This document shows positions 5,552 through 12,139 of a DNA stretch of 12,139 nt, one piece after another. The position numbers were made by a program, and so were the translations under genes. The notes under the pieces were generated by a model, which ran no database searches, had not been told where the DNA came from, and saw nothing but the letters and a program-made list of their open reading frames with translations. The DNA is taken from contig JASJBO010000257.1 in NCBI GenBank assembly GCA_030066475.1, forward strand, positions 1 through 12,139. The letters run 5' to 3'. How positions within the stretch are numbered: the stretch's first letter is position 1; each line of letters starts with the position of its first letter. The DNA comes from Myxococcota bacterium. Lineage in GTDB: Bacteria; Myxococcota_A; UBA9160; PR03.

Positions 5552-6727
5552 CTAGAACCGGATCGGCAGGCTCGCGTAGCCCTGGACGAACTCGGTGCGC
5601 AGCTTCTCGGCGCGGTCGAGGTCGACCGTGTACTCGGGCATGCGCGCCAGCAGCGTCTCGAGCGTGATGCGGCCCTCGAGGCGCGCCACGTGCGTGCCGA
5701 GGCACGCGTGGGTGCCCGCGCCGAAGCTCAGGATGCGCTCGGGGCGCCGCCGCACGTCGAACACGTCGGGGTTCTCGAACTCGCGGTCGTCCCGGTTCGC
5801 CGAGGCGTACAGGAACATCACGCCCTGGCCCTCGCGCAGCGTCTGCCCGTGCAGCTCGACGTCGCGCTTGAGCGTGCGGCACAGGAACTGGGTCGGCATG
5901 TCGTAGCGCAGGATCTCGTCGTAGGCGTCCGGGATGCCGCTCGGGTCGGCCGCGAGCGCGGCGCGCTGGTCCGGGTGCTCCGCCAGCCGCACCACGCCGT
6001 TCGCCAGCGTCTTCGGGAAGGTCTCGGAGCCGCCGATGATCAGCATGGTGGTGTGCGATGCGGCCTCCTCGTCGCCGAAGGCGCGGCCGTTCAGCTCGAA
6101 CTTCACCAGGGCGTCGAGCGCCTCGGGGCCGTCGCCCGGCGCCACGCGCCGCTCGCGGATGCGGTCGACGCAGTAGTCGTTCAGCTCCTGCAGGGCGGCG
6201 AGACCGTCGGGGGTCATGCCCTCGGCGTCGGGGTCGTGCGAGAAGAAGCGCGACACCATGCCGGTGAGCAGGTCGCCGTCCTCGACCGGCAGCCCGATCG
6301 CGAGGCAGGCCACCTTGACCGAGAGCTTCGCGGCCAGGTCGCGCACCACGTCGCACTCGCCCCGGTCGATGACCTCGTCGACCAGCCGCTCGAACTCCCG
6401 GCGCACCACCGGCTCGAGCTTGCGCAGGTGCCTGGGCAGGAAGCAGCCGCGGATCACCGAGCGCAGCCGGGTGTGGTCGGGCGGGTCCATCACGTTGAGC
6501 ATCGGCGTGACCGGCTGGTCCTTGGTGAGGACCTGCGCCGGCGTGGTGCCGCGCGCGGTGGAGTAGGAGGCCGCGTCGTTCGACGCGTCCCAGATGTCCT
6601 GGAAGCGCGACAGGGCCCACGCCTCGTACTTGGGCAGGAAGCAGGCCGGCGCCTCGTCGCGCAGGCGCTTGTAGGTCGGGTGCGGGTTGGCGCGCACCTC
6701 GGCGCTGAACGGGTCGTAGTCGATCAC
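5552..6727 (-). CDS. Cytochrome P450 (promoter-distal of the pair)
   Basis: This 391-residue soluble bacterial P450 is complete. The helix-C region is DPPDHTRLR (81-89). The I-helix oxygen-activation motif is GGSET (232-236), in place of the usual AGxDT/AGxET. The ExxR pair is E271/R274, and the heme-binding loop FGAGTHACLG (335-344) supplies the axial C342. The expected reaction is mono-oxygenation using electrons from a ferredoxin system, which is not encoded in this window. The GTG at 6727 is chosen because GGAGG lies four bases upstream and it overlaps the preceding P450 stop as GTGA, which implies coupled translation. The open frame upstream of 6727 is only a shadow of the first P450. 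The substrate cannot be read from sequence. Proline follows where the I-helix motif normally has its second Thr (ETFPKT), which may alter proton delivery. Confidence 0.93.
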   Translation of the reverse strand: MIDYDPFSAEVRANPHPTYKRLRDEAPACFLPKYEAWALSRFQDIWDASNDAASYSTARGTTPAQVLTKDQPVTPMLNVMDPPDHTRLRSVIRGCFLPRHLRKLEPVVRREFERLVDEVIDRGECDVVRDLAAKLSVKVACLAIGLPVEDGDLLTGMVSRFFSHDPDAEGMTPDGLAALQELNDYCVDRIRERRVAPGDGPEALDALVKFELNGRAFGDEEAASHTTMLIIGGSETFPKTLANGVVRLAEHPDQRAALAADPSGIPDAYDEILRYDMPTQFLCRTLKRDVELHGQTLREGQGVMFLYASANRDDREFENPDVFDVRRRPERILSFGAGTHACLGTHVARLEGRITLETLLARMPEYTVDLDRAEKLRTEFVQGYASLPIRF

Positions 6728-7956
6728 GACGCCTCCGGCGTGTAGCGCACGTCCATCCGGGCACAGGTTCGGACCAGCGCCGACGGCTTCATCACGGGCC
6801 CGCCGGCGGCGTACTCCATGTCGGGGAAGCGCTCGAGGATCTGCTCGAAGGCCACCCGCATCTCCATGCGCGCCAGGTTGGCGCCCAGGCAGAAGTGCTT
6901 GCCGAGGCCGAAGCCCAGGTGGTGCGGGTTGCGCTCGACGTCGAAGCGGTCGGGGTCGGCGAACACGCGGGGATCGCGGTTCGCGGTCGGGTAGATCATC
7001 AGGATATGCTGGCCCTCGAGGATCTCGCGGCCCCGCAGCACGGTGTCGCGCGTGGCCGTGCGGCTGAACGAGCGCACCGGCGAGACCATCCGCACCATCT
7101 CCTCCACCGCGGAGGGGATCAGGCGGGGCTCGTCCAGCAGCTTCTGGCGCTGGTCGGGGTGCTCGATCAGGAGCTGGAGCCCGCCCGAGATGCCGTTCCG
7201 GGTGGTCTCGTTGCCGGCCACCATCAGGATCACCAGCAGCATGATCAGCTCGTCGTTGGCGAGCTCCATGTGCTCGTCGCTGACGTCGACGTGGCCGAGG
7301 TGCTTCACGTCGAAGTTGCCCAGCACGCCGTCGTCCTTGGCGCCCACCAGGATGCTCACCAGGTCGTCCTGCGGATTGCGGCGCCGGTCCTCGATGATCT
7401 CCCCCACGTAGGTGGAGTACTCCACGAAGGACTGCACCGCGGCGGCCATGATCTCCGGATTGTTGTGGTTGCCGTCGCCGGCGATCATGGCGTCCGACCA
7501 GCGGTGGAAGCGCTTCCGGTCCTCGCGGCGGATGCCGATCATCTCGGCGATCAGCAGCAGCGGCAGCGGGACGGCGACCTCCTCGACGAAGTCGCACTCG
7601 CCCTGGGGGCCGATTGCGTCGAGCGCCTCCTTCACGATCTCGCGGAACACGGTCTCGAGCTTGGCGACCATGCGCGGGGTGAAGCCCTTGTTGATCAGCT
7701 TGCGCAGCGCGGTGTGGCGCGGCTCGCCCTCGTCGATCAGGCCGATCTTCGCGGGCGTGCCCGGCCGCACGCCGAGCGCGGAGGTGAACAGGTCCTGGTC
7801 CTTCGAGATGGCGGCCACGTCGTCGAAGCGGGTGGCGATCCAGAGCTGGTCCTTGTCCGACCAGTGGACGGGCTCGTGCTCCCGCATCCAGGTCAGGCGC
7901 TCCAGCATCGCGTCGTCCCAGTTCTCGGAGGCGAGGAACTCGACGTTCAGGTCCAT
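6724..7956 (-). CDS. Cytochrome P450, CYP142/CYP125-like
   Basis: This 410-residue P450 is complete. Motifs are GEPRHTALRKLINKGFTPRM (77-96, helix C), AGNETTRN (247-254, I-helix), E286/R289 (ExxR) and FGLGKHFCLG (349-358) with heme ligand C356. From memory of the family, phrases such as ECDFVEEVAVPLPL, DELIM, ETTR-x-x-x-SGG and FDVERNP resemble the CYP142/CYP125/CYP124 group, which oxidises steroid or isoprenoid side chains. A sterol- or terpenoid-like substrate is therefore an inference. The ATG at 7956 follows AGGA at an eight-base spacing and lies 29 bases after the tetR stop. The gene is thus probably co-transcribed with tetR and with the second P450, which it overlaps by four bases. Confidence 0.94.
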   Translation of the reverse strand: MDLNVEFLASENWDDAMLERLTWMREHEPVHWSDKDQLWIATRFDDVAAISKDQDLFTSALGVRPGTPAKIGLIDEGEPRHTALRKLINKGFTPRMVAKLETVFREIVKEALDAIGPQGECDFVEEVAVPLPLLLIAEMIGIRREDRKRFHRWSDAMIAGDGNHNNPEIMAAAVQSFVEYSTYVGEIIEDRRRNPQDDLVSILVGAKDDGVLGNFDVKHLGHVDVSDEHMELANDELIMLLVILMVAGNETTRNGISGGLQLLIEHPDQRQKLLDEPRLIPSAVEEMVRMVSPVRSFSRTATRDTVLRGREILEGQHILMIYPTANRDPRVFADPDRFDVERNPHHLGFGLGKHFCLGANLARMEMRVAFEQILERFPDMEYAAGGPVMKPSALVRTCARMDVRYTPEAS

Positions 7957-7985
7957 CGGCAGGGTCCTCTCTGGGGCTCGAGCCG

Positions 7986-8672
7986 TCAGCTCGGACGGTG
8001 GGTGGGGGAGGCGCTGGTGTCGCCGCCCGCGAACAGGGCGCCGACCATCTCGCGCAGCAGCCGGATCTGCCGCTCGAGCGCGGCTTCCGACAGCAGGTCC
8101 TCGCCGTTCATCTCCCGATAGAGCGGGGCGACGGCGAAGTAGCCGATCACGACGTTGTAGATCGCGAGCACGAGCTGCGGGATCAGCTCCGGCTCCCAGC
8201 GCGCGGCGCCGGGCGAGACCTCGACCATGCGGTGGGCGCGCGCGAAGATCGGCTCGATCCACTCGCGCAGCATCGGCGTCAAGTGCTCGCCCCCGCTCAG
8301 CGTCTCGTGCCCCACCAGGCGCGGAAGCTGCGGGCGCCGGGCGAGCAGGCGCATCATCTGCTCGATCACCTGGCGCGGGTCGGCGAGCGCCTCGGGCCCG
8401 CCCTCGAGGAAGCGCGACAGCGCCTCGAGCACTGGCGCGACGTCGCGCGCCAGCACGGCGCGATAGAGCGCCTCCTTGCTGTCGAAGTGGTTGTAGAGGC
8501 TGGGGGTGCGGATCCCGACCCGCACCGACACGTCGCGCAGGGTGGTGCCGGCGTAGCCGCGCTCGGCGAAGAGCGCCTCGGCCGCGTCGAGGATCCGCTC
8601 GGCCGTGGGGACGGCGCCGTGGCGGCTCGGGGGGCGACCAAGGCGGGGCGCCGGCTGAGGAACGGCGGGCAT
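7986..8672 (-). CDS. TetR/AcrR-family transcriptional repressor
   Basis: This 228-residue protein has a TetR N-terminal HTH at about residues 24-71: ILDAAEALFAERGYAGTTLR, then VRVGIRTPSLYNHFDSKEAL. The recognition helix is around TPSLYNHF (56-63). The remaining ~150 residues would form the ligand-binding and dimerisation domain. The ATG at 8672 has GGAG nearby upstream (TTGGAGCTCC) and leaves a basic, Pro-rich N-terminal arm (1-23). A perfect palindrome 20 bases upstream (8693-8706) is the obvious operator, so autoregulation is likely. It is the first gene before the P450 pair and probably represses them until a hydrophobic ligand binds. Because MBL and VOC genes read into this region from upstream, it may sit inside a longer transcript with an internal promoter. 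Confidence 0.93.
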   Translation of the reverse strand: MPAVPQPAPRLGRPPSRHGAVPTAERILDAAEALFAERGYAGTTLRDVSVRVGIRTPSLYNHFDSKEALYRAVLARDVAPVLEALSRFLEGGPEALADPRQVIEQMMRLLARRPQLPRLVGHETLSGGEHLTPMLREWIEPIFARAHRMVEVSPGAARWEPELIPQLVLAIYNVVIGYFAVAPLYREMNGEDLLSEAALERQIRLLREMVGALFAGGDTSASPTHRPS

Positions 8673-8687
8673 CCGGGGAGCTCCAAA

Positions 8688-8706
8688 ATACTAACTAGCG
8701 CTAGTT
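8688..8706 (-). promoter_or_regulatory. tetR operator palindrome with overlapping -10
   Basis: AACTAGCGCTAGTT (8693-8706) is a perfect 14-bp palindrome, as expected for a dimeric TetR repressor. On the minus strand it abuts TAGTAT (8693-8688), a good -10 element sharing its last A:T pair. Repressor bound here would block RNA polymerase at the tetR-P450 promoter. No -35 consensus is seen at 16-18 bases from that -10. The site is markedly AT-richer than its surroundings. No other perfect copy was noticed in the window. Confidence 0.65.
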
Positions 8707-8767
8707 TTCCAGCCCGGACGCGCATCGTCAAGGGGCCCGGGAGCCACGCGTGGGCGCTCCCCGCCGC

Positions 8768-9259
8768 TCAGCCCCGCCGGTAGCGGGCCCAGGCCTCGCC
8801 CTGGCGCTGCTCCACGTGGGAGGCGCCCAGCTCCTGGGCGTAGCAGCAGTACTCGAGCTGGATGCCGTTGGGGTCGCGGAAGTAGATCGACTTGCACCAG
8901 CGGTGGTCGACCACGTGCGTCACGTCGATCCCCTTCGCCTCGAGCTCGGCGCGGCGCCGGCCGAGCGCCTCCTCGTCGTCGCACCAGAACGCGAAGTGGA
9001 TCATGCCGCCGCGGATGCCGAGGCCGCGGTTGATGCCGGCGTCGAAGTCGGCGGGCGCGCCCGCGACGTCGTTCGGCTCCATGAAGGCGATCAGCTGCCC
9101 GTGCCCCATGTCGAGGAAGGCGTGCCGGATCGCTCCGCCGGTCTCGGGGTGGATCATCTCGCACACCTTCGCCTCGAAGCCCAGCGCGTTCTCGTAGAAC
9201 TCGAGCGTGCGCTCCATGTCGTGCGTGGCGAGCCCGATGTGGTGGATGCCCTGATGCAT
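8768..9259 (-). CDS. VOC-superfamily (glyoxalase / extradiol dioxygenase-like) metalloprotein
   Basis: This 163-residue protein carries the paired beta-alpha-beta-beta-beta modules of the VOC fold: IHHIGLATHDMERTLEFYEN (5-24) opens module one and MIHFAFWCDD (86-95) opens module two. FRDPNGIQLEY (127-137) is the typical closing strand. Candidate metal ligands H7, H88 and E136 form the 2-His-1-Glu pattern of type-I extradiol dioxygenases and related VOC enzymes. One-step ring cleavage, isomerisation or epimerisation are all possible, and the exact reaction is unknown. The ATG at 9259 has GGAGG six bases upstream. It starts 21 bases after the MBL stop, so the two genes are probably one transcript. 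Cysteines near the C-terminus (CC, 138-139) are of unknown relevance. Confidence 0.88.
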   Translation of the reverse strand: MHQGIHHIGLATHDMERTLEFYENALGFEAKVCEMIHPETGGAIRHAFLDMGHGQLIAFMEPNDVAGAPADFDAGINRGLGIRGGMIHFAFWCDDEEALGRRRAELEAKGIDVTHVVDHRWCKSIYFRDPNGIQLEYCCYAQELGASHVEQRQGEAWARYRRG

Positions 9260-9280
9260 GGGTGTCCTCCCGCCGCGCGC

Positions 9281-10213
9281 TCAGCGCCCCCAATGCTCCG
9301 TCAGCTCGTGCATGCCGCGGATGATCGCGCCCAGGTCCACGGGCGCGTCGAAGGGCTCTCCGCGCAGCTCGCGGTAGGCACGGTGCACGTTGAAGAGCAG
9401 ACGCTGCGGCTCGGTCCAGCCGGCATAGGGACCCAGGTCGATCTGCCTGGCGGCGTCGAGCTCGGAGCGACCGGCCTCGAAGTGCCCGCGCGACTCGGCC
9501 AGCACGTACTCGAGGTAGGCCTTCATCTCCTGCGGCCCCTCGGTGCCGCAGATCGGTCCGTGGCCGGGCACCACCACCTCGGGATCGAGCGCGACGATGC
9601 GGTCGAGTGCCGCGCACCAGTTCGCGTACGTGCCGTCCCAGCCGATCGGCGTGCACAGCCGGAACAGCACGTCGCCGGTGAACACCACGCGCTGCTCGGG
9701 CAGGTGGACGAGCACGTCTCCCTGGGTGTGCGCCGGCCCCACCGCGATCAGCTCGACGCGCGCGCCGTCCAGCTCGATCTCGAGCCGGTCGTCGAAGAGC
9801 GTGGTGGGGGGCGTGAGCTCCACGCCCTCGAAGTCCCACTCGGCCAGGCCGCGCGCAAAGGCCGCCACGCCCGGCTCGTCGCTGTCGACCGCGTCGCGGA
9901 AGCCCTGCATCATGGCGGGGCTCTCCTTCTTCATCTCGATCGGGCACATGCGGTGGCCGATGAGCTCGGCGCCGGGGAACAGCTGGTTGCCCCAGCAGTG
10001 GTCGCCGTTGGCGTGCGTGTTGATCACGCGCCGCGCGGGCTCCGGCCACACGCGCGCGTACTGCTCGATCATGGCGCGGGTGTGCGGCAGGTCCCAGAAG
10101 GTGTCGACCACCAGGCCGCCGCCGCGGTTGACCAGGCCCGAGTTGGAGCGGCCGAGGCCGGTGTCCTCCTGCAGGCACGCGTAGACGTCGTTGCCGAGAT
10201 CGCGCAGCTCCAT
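9281..10213 (-). CDS. MBL-fold metallo-hydrolase with an HxNxDH metal motif
   Basis: This 310-residue cytosolic metallo-beta-lactamase-fold hydrolase shows the expected landmarks in order: VVDTFWD (35-41), THANGDHCWGN (66-76), AHTQGD (161-166), FTGDVLF (178-184) and VPGHGP (215-220). Metal ligands by position are H67, D71, H72, H162, D181 and H218. The second His of the usual HxHxDH motif is replaced by N69. I recall similar THANGDH motifs in other MBL proteins, so it is probably a real subfamily rather than damage. It may change site-1 zinc binding. The reaction (ester, lactone or thioester hydrolysis) is inferred. The ATG at 10213 has GGAGG at a six-base spacing, and the gene is the first of the MBL-VOC unit. 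Confidence 0.9.
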   Translation of the reverse strand: MELRDLGNDVYACLQEDTGLGRSNSGLVNRGGGLVVDTFWDLPHTRAMIEQYARVWPEPARRVINTHANGDHCWGNQLFPGAELIGHRMCPIEMKKESPAMMQGFRDAVDSDEPGVAAFARGLAEWDFEGVELTPPTTLFDDRLEIELDGARVELIAVGPAHTQGDVLVHLPEQRVVFTGDVLFRLCTPIGWDGTYANWCAALDRIVALDPEVVVPGHGPICGTEGPQEMKAYLEYVLAESRGHFEAGRSELDAARQIDLGPYAGWTEPQRLLFNVHRAYRELRGEPFDAPVDLGAIIRGMHELTEHWGR

Positions 10214-10233
10214 GGCGTCCCTCCGAGGGGGGC

Positions 10234-10239
10234 ATGGTA
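10234..10239 (-). promoter_or_regulatory. Putative -10 for the MBL-VOC operon
   Basis: On the minus strand TACCAT in the context CCGGCTACCATG fits the TAnnnT pattern seen at the other promoters here. It lies 20 bases before the MBL start, leaving a leader of about 14 bases that contains the GGAGG site. No clear -35 is visible. The whole divergent intergenic region is only 71 bp (10214-10284). Confidence 0.3.
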
Positions 10240-10271
10240 GCCGGCGAGGGCAGGCGACGGCGACCTCCGGC

Positions 10272-10277
10272 TATGCT
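10272..10277 (+). promoter_or_regulatory. Putative -10 for a leaderless esterase transcript
   Basis: TATGCT in the context CCGGCTATGCTC ends seven bases before the ATG at 10285. A start site seven bases downstream of a -10 would fall on the A of that ATG, giving a leaderless mRNA. In agreement, no Shine-Dalgarno sequence precedes 10285, whereas the neighbouring genes have strong ones. No -35 consensus is evident. Confidence 0.35.
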
Positions 10278-10284
10278 CGACCCC

Positions 10285-11790
10285 ATGGAACCCTGCATTG
10301 CGAAGACGAAGGCCGGCGAGATCCGGGGACGCGAGAAGAACGGCGTGCTGCTGTTCGGCGGGATCCCGTACGCGGCGCCGCCCACCGGGCCGCGCCGCTT
10401 CCGTCCCCCCGAGCCGCACGCGGGCTGGAGCGGGGTGCTCGACGCGCGGCGCTTCGGGCCGGCGGCACCGCAGCCGCGCGAGGAGGGCCTGACCTCGAAC
10501 CCGGCCGTGCGCTGGGACGAGGACTGCCTGACGCTGAACGTGTGCACCCCGGCGCTCGACGACGCGCGGCGCCCGGTGCTGGTGTGGATCCACGGCGGCG
10601 GCTTCCGCACCGGGCAGGGCGCGATTCCCTGGTACGACGGCCGCTCGTTCGCGCGGCGCGGCGACGTGGTCACCGTCAGCATCAACTACCGGCTCGGCGC
10701 GCTCGGCTTCGCGCAGCTCGACGAGATCGGCGGCGCCGACTACGCCAGCTCGGGCCTGAACGGGATCCGCGACCAGATCGCCGCGCTCGCCTGGGTGCGC
10801 GATCACATCGCCGCGTTCGGCGGCGACCCCGAGCGGGTGACGATCGCGGGCGAGTCCGCCGGCGGCATGAGCGTGGGCATCCTGCTGGGCTGCCCGGCGG
10901 CGTCCGGTCTGTTCCGCGGCGCGGTGCCGCAGAGCGGTGCCGCGCACCACGTGCTGGAGCGCGAGGACGGCCATGCGGTCGCGCGCCACTTCGCCGAGGC
11001 GCTCGGCGCGGACTCGATCGGCGCGCTGCTGGCCGCTCCTCCGGAGCGGATTCTCGAGGCGCAGGTCGCCGTCGAGGCCGCCTCGCGCCAGCCCGACTTC
11101 GCCGCGCGCAACGCCACCGGGCTGGCCGGCATGCCGTTCCTGCCGACGGTCGACGGGCGCGTGCTGCCGCAGCCGCCGCTCGAGGCGGTGCGCGCCGGCC
11201 TCGCCGCGGACGTCCGCGTGCTGGCCGGCACCAACCGCGACGAGATGACCCTGTTCGGGCTCGAGTCGATCGACGCCGAGCGCCTGCAGCGGATCGCGGC
11301 GCGCTACTTCCCCGATCCCGAGCGGGCGCTCGCCGCGTATCGCAGCGATCACCCCGGCGCCTCGCCGAGCGATCTGCTGGTGGCGATCACCACCGACCAC
11401 GCGTTCCGGATCCCCGCGATCCGGCTGACCGAGGCGCACACCGCGAGCGGCGGCACCAGCTACCAGTACCTGTTCACGTGGGCGTCGCGGGCCTTCGGCG
11501 GACGGCTGCGGGCGACGCACGCGCTCGAGATCCCGTTCGCGTTCGACACGCTCGATCGCGCCGGCGTCGACGTCTTCCTGGGGCCGGGCCCCACCCCCCG
11601 GACGCTCGCCGACGCCATGCACGCGGCCTGGACCGCGTTCATCCGCAGCGGCGATCCGAGCTGTCCCGAGATCGGCGAGTGGCCGGTCTGGAACCCCCAC
11701 GAGCGACCGGTCGTGGAGCTGGGCGACCGCATCGGGGCGCTCTCGGACCCGATGGGGGCCACGCGCGGCCTCTGGGACGGGATCCGCTGA
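10285..11790 (+). CDS. Type-B carboxylesterase (alpha/beta hydrolase)
   Basis: This 501-residue carboxylesterase/para-nitrobenzyl-esterase-like protein covers the full family length. It has FGGIPYAAPP (24-33), DCLTLNV (80-86), the oxyanion-hole segment WIHGGGF (101-107), the nucleophile elbow AGESAGG (188-194) with S191, GTNRDEMTLF (315-324) with the likely acid E320, and THALEIPFAF (411-420) with H412. It hydrolyses carboxylic esters and probably acts in the cytoplasm, as no signal peptide is seen. The ATG at 10285 is chosen because family members begin just before this T-x-x-G-x-x-x-G strand; an upstream in-frame ATG at 10273 lies inside the proposed -10 box. It is divergent from the MBL-VOC operon and may share its regulatory region. 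Confidence 0.95.
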   Translation: MEPCIAKTKAGEIRGREKNGVLLFGGIPYAAPPTGPRRFRPPEPHAGWSGVLDARRFGPAAPQPREEGLTSNPAVRWDEDCLTLNVCTPALDDARRPVLVWIHGGGFRTGQGAIPWYDGRSFARRGDVVTVSINYRLGALGFAQLDEIGGADYASSGLNGIRDQIAALAWVRDHIAAFGGDPERVTIAGESAGGMSVGILLGCPAASGLFRGAVPQSGAAHHVLEREDGHAVARHFAEALGADSIGALLAAPPERILEAQVAVEAASRQPDFAARNATGLAGMPFLPTVDGRVLPQPPLEAVRAGLAADVRVLAGTNRDEMTLFGLESIDAERLQRIAARYFPDPERALAAYRSDHPGASPSDLLVAITTDHAFRIPAIRLTEAHTASGGTSYQYLFTWASRAFGGRLRATHALEIPFAFDTLDRAGVDVFLGPGPTPRTLADAMHAAWTAFIRSGDPSCPEIGEWPVWNPHERPVVELGDRIGALSDPMGATRGLWDGIR

Positions 11791-11795
11791 TTCCC

Positions 11796-11951
11796 CTGGG
11801 CGCGTCGCTGGCCCGGCTCGAGGCGCGCGTGGCGCTCGAGGCGCTGGCGCCAGAGCTGGCCAGGCTCACGCGCGTGGACGACCGCGTCGCGCGCGTGGAC
11901 TCGTTCCTGGTCCGCGGCCCGCGCCGCCTGCCCCTCTGCCGCGCGGCCTAG
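11796..11951 (+). pseudogene. C-terminal remnant of a third cytochrome P450
   Basis: The frame reads LGASLARLEARVALEALA, then VDSFLVRGPRRLPL and a stop at 11949-11951. This is the typical L-helix and terminal strand region of a P450, which follows the heme cysteine as (C)LG-x-x-LARLEA. Everything before the LG, including the cysteine loop, is missing, because the adjacent upstream sequence is the end of the esterase gene in another frame. The tail is 51 codons long with no start codon. It lies on the strand opposite the two intact P450s and differs from both of their C-termini, so it is not a recent local duplicate. A deletion joining the esterase to the end of a P450 is the simplest explanation. 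Confidence 0.7.
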
Positions 11952-12139
11952 CAAGCGGAGCCGCGTAGCGGCGGAGCGCGCAGCGAGCCGCAGGCGAGCG
12001 AAGTCCATCAGGCCGTCTTCGCCTGGCAGTGAGGCCCTTGGCGGCACCCCGCAAGCGGAGGCGAAGCCGGAGCGCGCAGCGAGCCGCAGGCGAGCGAAGT
12101 CCATCAGGCCGTCTTCGCCTGGCAGCGAGGCCCTTGGCG
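11952..12139. repeat. Tandem GC-rich direct repeat, about 92 and 88 bp per copy
   Basis: Copy 1 runs from 11952 to 12043 and copy 2 from 12052 to the window end at 12139. A 57-base block (11973-12029 and 12069-12125) is identical, followed by one T/C difference and 13 more identical bases. Both copies start with CAAGCGGAG, after which copy 2 is four bases shorter. Inside each unit CAGGC and GCCTG (11991-11995, 12021-12025) and CGAAG/CTTCG can form imperfect hairpins. The left part shows a GCGAGC-like periodicity. No gene is seen here. More copies may lie to the right of the window. Confidence 0.85.

Noticed and set aside
5395..5667. Plus-strand 90-codon frame running through the tRNA fragment
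   Set aside because: Phrases such as VGHRFESCRE are the usual artefact of translating a tRNA 3' end.
5495..6745. Plus-strand 416-codon frame antisense to the second P450
   Set aside because: Val/His/Arg/Ala-rich antisense shadow; the minus strand has all P450 motifs.
6895..8121. Plus-strand 408-codon frame antisense to the first P450
   Set aside because: Biased composition and no motifs; shadow of the P450 gene.
8750..10240. Plus-strand 496-codon frame antisense to the VOC and MBL genes
   Set aside because: It crosses two well-supported genes and their intergenic gap; shadow.
11952..12139. CRISPR array
   Set aside because: Only two long copies of about 90 bp, nearly adjacent, with no short-repeat/unique-spacer pattern and no cas genes.

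Overview
This is a very GC-rich bacterial window (about 68-70% by eye). Codons end in G or C, and clear GGAGG ribosome binding sites precede several genes. A CYP142-like P450 pair, a TetR repressor, a VOC protein, a metallo-hydrolase and a type-B esterase together suggest a free-living, catabolically versatile soil or aquatic bacterium. A Myxococcota, Binatota or other 'deltaproteobacterial' lineage is a guess from gene content, not a demonstrated assignment.

Layout. 138-2348 (+) encodes an unusual fusion of an SDF-type (DctA/GltP fold) secondary transporter with a family-3 extracellular solute-binding domain. A gene-poor stretch and a small DUF427 gene (2827-3108, +) follow. A perfect palindrome then separates these from a convergent minus-strand pair of paralogous DUF2156/LPG-synthase-C-like (GNAT-fold) genes (5257 to 3252). 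The pair shares an ATGA stop/start overlap. At its 3' end lies a short out-of-frame gene remnant.

At 5415-5459 there is a 45-nt tRNA 3' half, starting at the anticodon loop (TCC, glycine) and ending in an encoded CCA, with no matching 5' half. This is what an integration (att) scar looks like. It may mark the border between an acquired left-hand segment and the right-hand segment.

The right-hand segment reads mostly leftward: MBL-fold hydrolase (10213-9281), VOC protein (9259-8768), TetR regulator (8672-7986) and two cytochromes P450 (7956-6724 and 6727-5552, overlapping by GTGA). A perfect 14-bp palindrome just upstream of tetR is the likely operator. A 71-bp divergent promoter region separates the MBL gene from a type-B carboxylesterase (10285-11790, +). 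That region carries outward-facing TAnnnT boxes, and the esterase looks leaderless. Directly after the esterase stop is the C-terminal tail of a third P450, beginning just past where the heme cysteine would be. The window ends in a tandem GC-rich repeat of about 90-100 bp.

How the genes may work together (inference): the P450s would hydroxylate a hydrophobic, possibly sterol- or terpenoid-like compound, while the VOC protein, MBL hydrolase and esterase act on oxygenated or esterified intermediates under TetR control. No P450 redox partner is visible. I saw no CRISPR array, toxin-antitoxin pair, transposase, integrase or recognisable defence system. The most unusual items are the transporter/receptor fusion with its altered SDF motifs, the tRNA scar, and the tandem DUF2156 pair.
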